Shown here piece after piece: positions 1 to 6,243 of a stretch of DNA of 9,574 nucleotides. The stretch lies in NCBI GenBank assembly GCA_947173865.1, contig CAMWGS010000058.1, positions 1 to 9,574 of the forward strand. Reading direction: 5' to 3'. A program made the position numbers and the translations under genes. How positions within the stretch are numbered: position 1 is the stretch's first letter; every line of letters begins with the position of its first letter. The notes below the pieces were generated by a model. It did not search any database, had not been told where the DNA came from, and was given only the letters and a program-made list of their open reading frames with translations. Origin of the DNA: an uncultured Ruminococcus sp. GTDB taxonomy: Bacteria > Bacillota > Clostridia > Oscillospirales > Ruminococcaceae.

Positions 1-64
1 ATATAGAATATAGCTTAATTTTAATTAAACGTGTACAATAATAAATTTCTTATTAAAAAAGGTT

Positions 65-466
65 GTGATTTATATAAGAACAGTTAATTCTTTGGCTGAA
101 ATCAAAAAGAATATGAAAGCCTTTGATAGTTATCTTGTAAGCAGAAAAGAAGATGAACTTTCTTGGGGAAAGGAACATATAAAAAGAGGAACTTGTTTTA
201 TTGTTGTACCGATTGAAGACGGACTCCATTTTTATCCAAGCAGGTTTATAGGATATGTGAATAATACAATGAGCAGGCATGACAGCAATGAGTTTAAGGA
301 CGGAAAAGAAACAAATCTTGCAATTTCAAATGTTCTGGGTTTCAAGCCTGAACTCAACGACGAACTGGAGTGTCAATATAAAGATTACTGCGAATTACTC
401 GGATTTATAGCTAATAAATCAGGTGCTTTCGGAGTTAATCGTAAATACTGGCTGGTGTCTGAATAA
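65..466 (+). CDS. Small protein resembling a stand-alone N-terminal domain of restriction-type proteins
   Basis: A 133-residue soluble protein with no signal peptide or membrane segment. The reading frame is open from about position 29, and the first usable start is GTG at 65, preceded only by a poor A-rich AAAAAAGG; the next ATG (position 113) would give a protein 16 residues shorter. The middle carries FYPSRFIGYVNNT (about residues 56-68), then KDGKETNLAISNVLG (about 78-92), and the protein ends with GVNRKYWLVSE. From memory, PSRFxGYxNN followed by KDGxETNxAIxxxLG occurs in the N-terminal part of HNH/McrA-like or other restriction-associated proteins, possibly an SRA-like modified-DNA reader. 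Here no nuclease domain follows: the stop is at 464-466 and a different gene comes next. Its function is therefore unassigned. It may be a free-standing reader domain or a decayed remnant. I am confident of the coding region but not of the family. Confidence 0.6.
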   Translation: MIYIRTVNSLAEIKKNMKAFDSYLVSRKEDELSWGKEHIKRGTCFIVVPIEDGLHFYPSRFIGYVNNTMSRHDSNEFKDGKETNLAISNVLGFKPELNDELECQYKDYCELLGFIANKSGAFGVNRKYWLVSE

Positions 467-478
467 TATAGCCTGTTG

Positions 479-504
479 TTAAGTCAGGTGAAAACCTTGC
501 TTAA
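479..504 (+). promoter_or_regulatory. GAAA-tetraloop hairpin in the PBP leader
   Basis: Arms 479-489 (TTAAGTCAGGT) and 494-504 (ACCTTGCTTAA) pair around a GAAA loop (490-493). There are nine Watson-Crick pairs, one G-U wobble (484/499) and one C-U mismatch (485/498). It lies 12 bases after the stop of the small upstream gene. The bases after the stem are TTGGGAAT rather than a T tract, so it is a poor intrinsic terminator; it could be a processing or stability element of the PBP leader. No convincing -35/-10 pair was found in 467-565. Confidence 0.4.
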
Positions 505-526
505 TTGGGAATATATAAATACTGGA

Positions 527-565
527 AAGGAGCTGTTACCGTCACTGTACGGTGAATCTGAAAAA
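527..565 (+). promoter_or_regulatory. Distant Shine-Dalgarno with hairpin in the spacer, PBP gene
   Basis: AAGGAG at 527-532 is the only good Shine-Dalgarno before the PBP, but it is 33 nt from the ATG at 566. Within that gap TTACCGT (536-542) and ACGGTGA (549-555) can pair, including one G-U wobble, around the loop CACTGT. If the hairpin is folded out, 13 nt remain between the Shine-Dalgarno and the ATG. An in-frame CTG at 545 is 12 nt from the Shine-Dalgarno and is a less likely alternative start. Confidence 0.45.
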
Positions 566-3163
566 ATGAAAAATAAAAATAATACTGCTCAGCAGGGCGG
601 ACAGAAAAATAACCGCCGTAAGAAAAAACAGAGTCTGCCTGTCAGGATATTAAAGAAACTGGTGGCTGTAATTGCAACAACTCTGCTTTCGCTGTTTCTT
701 GTAATGATTATTACGGGTACGATTGTTGCAACTGCACTGACTGTATATGTACTTGACTTTATGGAAGACTCAACCAGCATTACCCTTCAGGAGCTTGAAT
801 CAGGAAGCGATACCTATTTTTACGGTATTCAGGAAGATGAGGACGGAGACGAGGAAATTGTTATACTTAACCGTGTAAAAACCGACGTTCAGCGTATCCC
901 CGTATCTATTGACAGAGTTCCTCAGCATGTCAGAAATGCTTTCGTTTACACAGAGGACGAGCGTTTCTATGTTCACGAGGGCGTTGACTATAAACGTACC
1001 CTTTCAGCATTTCTGAATATGTTCCTGCATTTCTATGACACAAATCAGGGTGGTTCTACAATTACCCAGCAGCTTATCAAGAATCTTACGGGTGATGACG
1101 AACAGTCACCTCAGCGTAAAATACGTGAGATTTTTAGTGCCATGCAGCTTGAAAAGACTTACACGAAAGACGAGATTCTTGAAGAATATCTCAATTATAT
1201 CGGTTGCGGCGGTCCTATAAACGGCATACAGCTTGCGTCTATCCGTTATTTCGGAAAGAACGTCGAGGAGCTGACCGTTCCCGAAGCGGCTGTGCTTGCT
1301 GCTATACCGAAATCACCGCAGTATTACGGTCCTTTTGTTGAAACTTATGACTATGACGACAATCTTATAGTTGACGGTAAAGCAAACAACAAGGAACGTC
1401 AGCAGTATGTTTTGTATCAGCTTTACAAGAACGGTGCGATTACATTCGACGAATATCAGAAGTATCTCAACACAAAACTTGTTTATACCGATTCTGAGGA
1501 ATACCTCCGTCTGCACCCTGAGGACAGGGCAGAGGAACTTGAACAGGAACAGACGGCTTATTCATGGGTTGTTGACGCAATGTACTATGAAGTTGCCGAC
1601 TTCCTTATGGAGGAATACAACATTGACCAGGCAGAAGCTATAAAGCGTATAAATAAGGGCGGTTACAAGATTTATTCAACCGTTGATGACAATATGCAGA
1701 AGTATGTTGAAGAAAAGTTCCTTGACCTCAATAATCTCGTCAATGTTGACGGCGTAAGAAGATGGGCTGACATTGACGGCGACGGTGAAAGTGAAGAATA
1801 TTTACCGCACGTTGCCTTCGTTGCACTCAACTATGACGGTTCTGTAAAGGCACTTGCAGGTGACTGGGGTGAAAAGACAACATCTCTTTCAACAAGCTAT
1901 GCCGTTCAGGAACGTCGTCAGGTAGGTTCTACAATGAAGCCTATTTCAACATATGCACTTGCTCTTGAAAATGATATTATTCACTGGGGTTCAAAGTTCC
2001 GTGACGAGCCTATAATGAAAGACTCAAACGGCAAGCCATGGCCTACAAACTATGGTAATACTCTTTCTTACGATACTCACAGTGTTTACTATTTCTTACA
2101 GAAGTCATTCAATACTGTTCCTGCACAGCTTTGTCAGACTCTTACTCCCGAAGCTGTATATGAATTCTGTACTGAAAATCTCGGTCTTGAACTTGACGAG
2201 ACAGGAGACAAGGCTATTGCTCCTCTTGCTCTCGGTGCTTTGACTTACGGTATCACTCTTGAAAACCTTGTAAACGCTTATCTTCCTTACGGAAACAAGG
2301 GTGTTTACAATGAAGCACACATCGTTACAAGAATTGAAGACAGCAATCAGGAAGTTATTTATGAAAATAACGGAAATCCACATCAGGCAGTAAGTGACGA
2401 AACAGCTTGGGTTATGAACAGACTTCTTAAGAACGTAGTTGAAAACGGTACTGGTAAAGCCGCAAGACTCAGCAATAAGGTTGTTGTTGGTAAGACAGGT
2501 ACAACTGATAACTATTACGATGAGGCGTTTGTAGGACTTACAAGAGACTTTGTAGCCGGTATTACAGTAGGTTACAAATATAACAACCCGTCACTTTCAC
2601 TCCCTTCCGATTTCCAATCTGCACAGGTATGGCAGAATATTATAGGTGAGTATGCAAATACAATGTTTGAAGATACAGGTGCGGACTTTGACCCTGTTGA
2701 ATCGGTTGTTGAAGCTCCTATGTGTTCATACAGCGGAATGATTGCAGGACAGTATTGTCCAAAGGGCATTACCGGTTACTGGAAGTCAACAAATAAACCT
2801 GTCTGCACGGGTTCACATTCAGGCTCGCTTTCAAACGGTTATACAAGCTCATCATCAAGCAATAGCAGTTCATCAAATAACAGTACAAGCAACAATAACT
2901 ACAGTAACAGCAATAACAGTTATAATAGCAATAATACATGGTCCGATAATTCATGGAACAGCGGTAATACATGGGACAACGGCAACACATGGGGTAATGA
3001 CAGCACATGGTCTTCAGGAGGAGATTACTCCGGCGGAGGAGATTACTCCAGCGGTGGAGATTATTCCGGCGGAGGAGATTACTCTAGTGGTGGAGATTAT
3101 TCCGGTGGTGGAGATTATTCCAGTAGCGGAGGAACATGGGATACAGGCGATGTTACTTGGTAA
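566..3163 (+). CDS. Class A penicillin-binding protein (PBP1A-type transglycosylase/transpeptidase)
   Basis: Bifunctional peptidoglycan synthase that polymerises lipid II into glycan strands and cross-links the stem peptides outside the membrane. From the ATG at 566 it has 865 residues: a basic cytoplasmic start (RRKKK near 17-21), one membrane anchor (about 32-66), a GT51 glycosyltransferase domain (about 105-285) and a transpeptidase domain (about 410-700). GT51 motifs are EDERFYVHEG (catalytic Glu130), GGSTITQQL (162-170), RKIRE (184-188) and ILEEYLN (204-210). Transpeptidase motifs are STMK with Ser455, SFN (514-516) and KTGTT (643-647). A C-terminal Cys segment (C720, C731, C747) matches clostridial PBPs. 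It is followed by a Ser/Asn/Trp-rich tail and six GGDYS(G/S) repeats. A TTG at 476 would add 30 residues before the basic stretch but has no ribosome binding site, so ATG566 is preferred. All catalytic motifs are intact. Confidence 0.95.
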   Translation: MKNKNNTAQQGGQKNNRRKKKQSLPVRILKKLVAVIATTLLSLFLVMIITGTIVATALTVYVLDFMEDSTSITLQELESGSDTYFYGIQEDEDGDEEIVILNRVKTDVQRIPVSIDRVPQHVRNAFVYTEDERFYVHEGVDYKRTLSAFLNMFLHFYDTNQGGSTITQQLIKNLTGDDEQSPQRKIREIFSAMQLEKTYTKDEILEEYLNYIGCGGPINGIQLASIRYFGKNVEELTVPEAAVLAAIPKSPQYYGPFVETYDYDDNLIVDGKANNKERQQYVLYQLYKNGAITFDEYQKYLNTKLVYTDSEEYLRLHPEDRAEELEQEQTAYSWVVDAMYYEVADFLMEEYNIDQAEAIKRINKGGYKIYSTVDDNMQKYVEEKFLDLNNLVNVDGVRRWADIDGDGESEEYLPHVAFVALNYDGSVKALAGDWGEKTTSLSTSYAVQERRQVGSTMKPISTYALALENDIIHWGSKFRDEPIMKDSNGKPWPTNYGNTLSYDTHSVYYFLQKSFNTVPAQLCQTLTPEAVYEFCTENLGLELDETGDKAIAPLALGALTYGITLENLVNAYLPYGNKGVYNEAHIVTRIEDSNQEVIYENNGNPHQAVSDETAWVMNRLLKNVVENGTGKAARLSNKVVVGKTGTTDNYYDEAFVGLTRDFVAGITVGYKYNNPSLSLPSDFQSAQVWQNIIGEYANTMFEDTGADFDPVESVVEAPMCSYSGMIAGQYCPKGITGYWKSTNKPVCTGSHSGSLSNGYTSSSSSNSSSSNNSTSNNNYSNSNNSYNSNNTWSDNSWNSGNTWDNGNTWGNDSTWSSGGDYSGGGDYSSGGDYSGGGDYSSGGDYSGGGDYSSSGGTWDTGDVTW
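3017..3124 (+). repeat. Six in-frame 18-bp tandem repeats in the PBP tail
   Basis: Six consecutive 18-bp units begin at 3017, 3035, 3053, 3071, 3089 and 3107. The consensus is GGWGGAGATTAYTCCRGY, and each unit encodes Gly-Gly-Asp-Tyr-Ser-(Gly/Ser). Differences between units are mostly third-position, so the repeat is maintained at protein level. Just upstream, Trp-containing motifs such as NTW recur (about 2935-3010). The segment is in the extracytoplasmic C-terminal tail and is prone to gain or loss of units. Confidence 0.9.
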
Positions 3164-3196
3164 ACTGATGTGTAAAATTACTGATTTATAAAAAAT

Positions 3197-3229
3197 TATA
3201 CCGGTTAACTCAGATTAACCGGTATATTT
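3197..3229 (+). terminator. Hairpin terminator after the PBP
   Basis: A perfect 12-bp inverted repeat, TATACCGGTTAA (3197-3208) and TTAACCGGTATA (3215-3226), encloses the loop CTCAGA. The T tract is short (TTTG) and the upstream side is A-rich, so termination may be incomplete. The ribosome binding site of the next gene starts two bases later (AAGGAG, 3232-3237). Confidence 0.65.
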
Positions 3230-3243
3230 GTAAGGAGAAAAAT

Positions 3244-4359
3244 ATGAATAATTCAATAAGACTTTGCTGTCCGTGTCATTTCGGACTGGAAAGCGTTCTG
3301 AAATACGAAATAACTAAAATCGGCGGTACTGACCTTAAAGTAAGTGACGGTAAAATAAGTTTTACAGGTGACGAAAATATACTTGCACGTGCAAATATCT
3401 GTCTTTCTACTGCCGAACGTGTTCTTATTGAGCTTATGGAGTTCAGGGCAACTACTTTTGAGGAACTTTTTCAGGGTGTGAAAAGTATCGAACTTGAACG
3501 CTATATTAATCCGCAGGACGCTTTTCCCGTTAAGGGATATTCACTCAATTCCACACTTCACAGTGTTCCCGACTGTCAGTCAATCATTAAAAAAGCTGCC
3601 GTTGAACGTCTTAAATCAAAGTACGGAATAAGCTGGTTTGAGGAAACTGGAGCGTCGGTACAGATTAAGTTCAGCATTTTAAAAGATATTGTTACAATTT
3701 ATCTTGATACAAGCGGTGTCGGACTTCATAAGAGAGGGTACAGAAGAAATTCAAACGCTGCTCCTATAAAGGAAACACTTGCGGCAGGTATTATTGACCT
3801 TGCCCGTGTACGACCTGATTCGATAGTCTGTGACCCTTTCTGCGGAAGCGGTACGCTTCTTATTGAAGCAGGACTGAAAGCACTGAAAATTGCTCCTGGT
3901 ATAAACAGACGTTTTTCAGCGGAAAAATGGAACAGTATAGACGCTAAGGTATGGCAGGAGGAAAGAAGCCGTGCTATTGACAATGTTGACCGTTCGGCAC
4001 AGTTTCAGGGAATAGGTTTCGATATTGACGATTCTGCGGTTGCTCTTACCCTTGATAATGCCCACAAAGCAGGAATAAAATCACGTCTGAAAATTGAACA
4101 GGCTGATATTTCAAAATTCCGTCAGCCTGATAACTCAATTGTAATATGTAATCCGCCATATGGTGAGAGACTTCTTGAAATCCGTGAAGCAGAAAATATT
4201 TACGAACAAATGGGCAGAGTTTTCGGAAAGGGAAGCGGACAGTCCGATTATATAATTTCACCCCATGAAGAATTTGAAAAGTTTTTCGGTAAAAATGCCA
4301 ATAAACGTCGTAAACTCTATAACGGAATGATAAAGTGTCAGCTTTATATGTATTTCTGA
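3244..4359 (+). CDS. rlmL: THUMP-domain class I SAM-dependent RNA methyltransferase (RlmL/YpsC family)
   Basis: A 371-residue cytoplasmic enzyme expected to transfer a methyl group from S-adenosylmethionine to a guanine N2 in RNA; characterised relatives (the RlmL half of E. coli RlmKL) modify 23S rRNA. The exact target is not readable from sequence. Residues 1-40 form the ferredoxin-like start (CPCHFGLESVLKYEI) and about 45-155 the THUMP RNA-binding domain. After the family linker GYRRNSNAAPIKETLA (165-180) comes the Rossmann methyltransferase with motif I DPFCGSGT (197-204), an acidic FDIDDSA (259-265) and the catalytic-loop motif IV NPPYGERL (303-310). The C terminus KRRKLYNGMIKC (354-365) is also typical. 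The start is fixed by AAGGAG at 3232-3237, 6 nt before the ATG. It is separated from the PBP by a hairpin and almost touches comF, so these two probably form one transcription unit. Confidence 0.92.
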   Translation: MNNSIRLCCPCHFGLESVLKYEITKIGGTDLKVSDGKISFTGDENILARANICLSTAERVLIELMEFRATTFEELFQGVKSIELERYINPQDAFPVKGYSLNSTLHSVPDCQSIIKKAAVERLKSKYGISWFEETGASVQIKFSILKDIVTIYLDTSGVGLHKRGYRRNSNAAPIKETLAAGIIDLARVRPDSIVCDPFCGSGTLLIEAGLKALKIAPGINRRFSAEKWNSIDAKVWQEERSRAIDNVDRSAQFQGIGFDIDDSAVALTLDNAHKAGIKSRLKIEQADISKFRQPDNSIVICNPPYGERLLEIREAENIYEQMGRVFGKGSGQSDYIISPHEEFEKFFGKNANKRRKLYNGMIKCQLYMYF

Positions 4360-4360
4360 T

Positions 4361-5017
4361 ATGTACTATTTCTTGAAACGGAAAATTCTGCATTTGTTTT
4401 TTCCTAATCGTTGTCCAGTGTGTAAGGAGATTATAAATGCAGACGACCGTTTTTGTCCTGAATGTACGGACAGGCTGAAAATATATAACGGCAGTTCTGA
4501 AATAAACGGAGTTGATAAATTCTGTGCCTGCTTTGAATACAACGAAAATATAAAACCTGCTGTTTTTCTTCTCAAGGACGGAATATGCGGAAATTCTGCC
4601 CATGCGTTCGGCTCGTATCTTGCGAAAACCATTCAGAATAACGGTATATCACAGAAAACAGATATTATTATACCTGTTCCGCTTTCAGTGAAGTCAATGC
4701 ATAAACGTGGATATAATCAGACTGAACTTATAGCGAAAACAATAAGTGCAAAGCTTGACATTCCTGTTTGTTGTGCGGTAAGAAAAATACGTGAAACCGA
4801 AGAACAGAAAACGCTGGACAGTTACGGAAGAATGTCAAATCTGAAAAATGCTTTTGAAGTCTATGATTCCGAAACGGTAAAAGATAAGAATATTTTACTG
4901 ATTGATGACGTATGTACTACAGGAAGTACATTTTCTGAAATTGCCATTGTACTGAAAGAAAGCGGAGCAGGGAATATTTTCTGTGCGAGTGTCTGTAAAG
5001 CCACTGTGAAAAAATAA
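4361..5017 (+). CDS. comF: ComF family protein (zinc-finger plus phosphoribosyltransferase fold)
   Basis: A 218-residue cytoplasmic protein of the ComF/GntX family. An N-terminal four-Cys zinc knuckle uses C18 and C21 (CPVC) and C32 and C35 (CPEC). The phosphoribosyltransferase-like part has IIIPVPLS (102-109), KRGYNQTELIAK (115-126) and the PRPP-binding loop ILLIDDVCTTGST (178-190). In Bacillus subtilis ComFC is needed for uptake of transforming DNA, but family members are widespread in bacteria not known to be competent and the substrate is not established. The ATG lies one base after the TGA of the upstream methyltransferase gene, with no clear ribosome binding site, so translation is probably coupled. 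No other competence gene is in the window, so its presence alone does not show competence. Length is normal. Confidence 0.92.
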   Translation: MYYFLKRKILHLFFPNRCPVCKEIINADDRFCPECTDRLKIYNGSSEINGVDKFCACFEYNENIKPAVFLLKDGICGNSAHAFGSYLAKTIQNNGISQKTDIIIPVPLSVKSMHKRGYNQTELIAKTISAKLDIPVCCAVRKIRETEEQKTLDSYGRMSNLKNAFEVYDSETVKDKNILLIDDVCTTGSTFSEIAIVLKESGAGNIFCASVCKATVKK

Positions 5018-5040
5018 AAGGGTGCATATTCTGCACCCTT
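5018..5040. terminator. Bidirectional terminator shared by comF and the S41 peptidase gene
   Basis: Perfect 9-bp arms AAGGGTGCA (5018-5026) and TGCACCCTT (5032-5040) enclose the loop TATTC. An A-rich run lies on the left (AAAAATAAAA) and a T-rich run on the right (TTAATTTATTTTA), so it can work from both sides. The stem begins directly after the comF stop, and the stop codon of the opposing gene (5041-5039) overlaps its right end. Confidence 0.85.
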
Positions 5041-6184
5041 AATTTATTTTATCGTTTATAATTTCAACAGCCTTGTTGTACTGTTCGTCTGTGTCATCAT
5101 TTTCGTTTTCAACTTTATAATCAGGGGTAAGTCCCACACCGTCATAACATTCGGAAACGGAAGTTTTATATTCGGCAATCGTAAGCACAACAGCACCACC
5201 GTTTGAAAGTTCTGTAGTTGTCTGCATAACGCCTTTTCCGTAAGTCTGACTACCTACCAGCTCAGCTTTGCCGAAATCTTTGAGAGATGCTGCAAAAAGT
5301 TCGGCTGCACTTGCCGTATGACCGTTTACAAGAACAACTATAGGCAGATTTGTTTCAGTTTCATCGGAATTTACTATAGTTTCGGTGTGTCCGTCACTGT
5401 ATTCCGCTGTTGCTATAACTCCTTCGGGAAGAAGCGGGTCAAGACATTTTTCCAGTGAAGTCAGCAGTCCTCCGCCGTTTTCACGGACATCAAATATAAA
5501 TCCCTTTGCACCGTCGCTTTTGAACTGTTCAAAGAGGTCAATGAACTGCTGTGAAGTATTCTGTTTGAAACCGCTTATTTTTATATATCCTACATAATTG
5601 TCAAGCATTTCACCTGTTACCGTAACTACTTCAATATGACGGCGTGTAAGTGTGTAATTCCTGTCATCTTCGTCACGACGAACAGTAACAGTTATTTTGT
5701 CAACGTCAGTTCCCGACATTGATTCTATTGCCTTGTCGAATCCCATTTCAAGAACGTCTGCCCCGTTAACCGCAACTATAAAATCGTCAGGTTTAATATC
5801 AGTTTCGCTGACGGGAGAATCAGGCATAATTTCTGCAATTCGGATATATCCGTTTTCGTTTTCTTCAAGGGTAAAACCAAGTCCCGTCATTTCACCTGCA
5901 TTTTCACTTTGTTCGTCAACAAATTCGTCTGCGGTGAGGTATCTTGAATACCTGTCATTCAGTCCCGAAATATAGCCTTTCAGGATACCGTCACTGATAT
6001 TTTTTTCATCAATATCGCCGTAAAAATTTTCCCTTACATATGAATCAACGGCTTGAAGTGAATTGTATTTTTCGGTTTTTTTACTGAAACTTTGCAGTGA
6101 GAAAAAGTATGTCAGGATAAAAGTTATTGCCGAAGTAATTACAATCAGACTTACCGTTAAACTAAGACTGATTTTTTTGTTCAT
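5039..6184 (-). CDS. S41 family C-terminal processing peptidase (CtpA/CtpB type)
   Basis: A 381-residue membrane-anchored serine protease acting outside the membrane. An uncleaved-looking hydrophobic N-terminal segment (about 6-30) is followed by a short helical region containing NFYGDID and YSRYLT (about 46-84), which is typical of S41 peptidases. A PDZ substrate-binding domain spans about 95-180 (GLGFTL, DSPV, KPDDFIVAVNG) and the catalytic domain about 195-360. The Ser-Lys dyad is intact: Ser292 in GHTASAAELF and Lys317 in TYGKGVMQ. Relatives cleave exposed C termini of cell-envelope proteins; B. subtilis CtpB acts in sporulation signalling, and others regulate wall hydrolases. Lying downstream of two M23 peptidases, it may process one of them or act in the same division pathway (inference). 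No good ribosome binding site precedes the ATG; AGAAAG lies 12 nt away. A terminator separates it from the M23 gene, so it may rely on partial readthrough or its own weak promoter. Confidence 0.92.
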   Translation of the reverse strand: MNKKISLSLTVSLIVITSAITFILTYFFSLQSFSKKTEKYNSLQAVDSYVRENFYGDIDEKNISDGILKGYISGLNDRYSRYLTADEFVDEQSENAGEMTGLGFTLEENENGYIRIAEIMPDSPVSETDIKPDDFIVAVNGADVLEMGFDKAIESMSGTDVDKITVTVRRDEDDRNYTLTRRHIEVVTVTGEMLDNYVGYIKISGFKQNTSQQFIDLFEQFKSDGAKGFIFDVRENGGGLLTSLEKCLDPLLPEGVIATAEYSDGHTETIVNSDETETNLPIVVLVNGHTASAAELFAASLKDFGKAELVGSQTYGKGVMQTTTELSNGGAVVLTIAEYKTSVSECYDGVGLTPDYKVENENDDTDEQYNKAVEIINDKIN

Positions 6185-6206
6185 TTTCTATCATCGCTTT
6201 CTGTAT

Positions 6207-6234
6207 AAAGAAACGGGCAGTTTTTATACTGCCC
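6207..6234 (-). terminator. Terminator after the long M23 peptidase gene
   Basis: Arms GGGCAGT (6215-6221) and ACTGCCC (6228-6234) form a perfect 7-bp stem with a 6-nt loop. Read on the minus strand, the stem is followed by GTTTCTTTA. It begins 10 nt after the stop codon at 6244 and lies 31 nt before the S41 ATG, so it probably lowers expression of that gene relative to the M23 gene. Confidence 0.65.
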
Positions 6235-6243
6235 ATTTGTTTT

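Noticed and set aside
21..28. TTAATTAA palindrome near the left edge
   Set aside because: A short AT palindrome in AT-rich intergenic DNA with no further structure.
34..39. TACAAT as a -10 box for the first gene
   Set aside because: No recognisable -35 sequence lies 16-18 bases upstream, and the region is too AT-rich for a lone hexamer to mean anything.
476..478. TTG at 476 as the PBP start
   Set aside because: There is no ribosome binding site before it, and the extra 30 residues precede the usual basic cytoplasmic start and run through the leader hairpins.
476..505. TTGTTA and CTTAAT as a promoter for the PBP
   Set aside because: Each matches only four of six consensus bases, and both lie within or beside the arms of the 479-504 hairpin, which explains their sequence equally well.
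4046..4603. 185-residue minus-strand open frame across the rlmL-comF junction
   Set aside because: It lies opposite two genes with clear family motifs and shows no recognisable domain or ribosome binding site.
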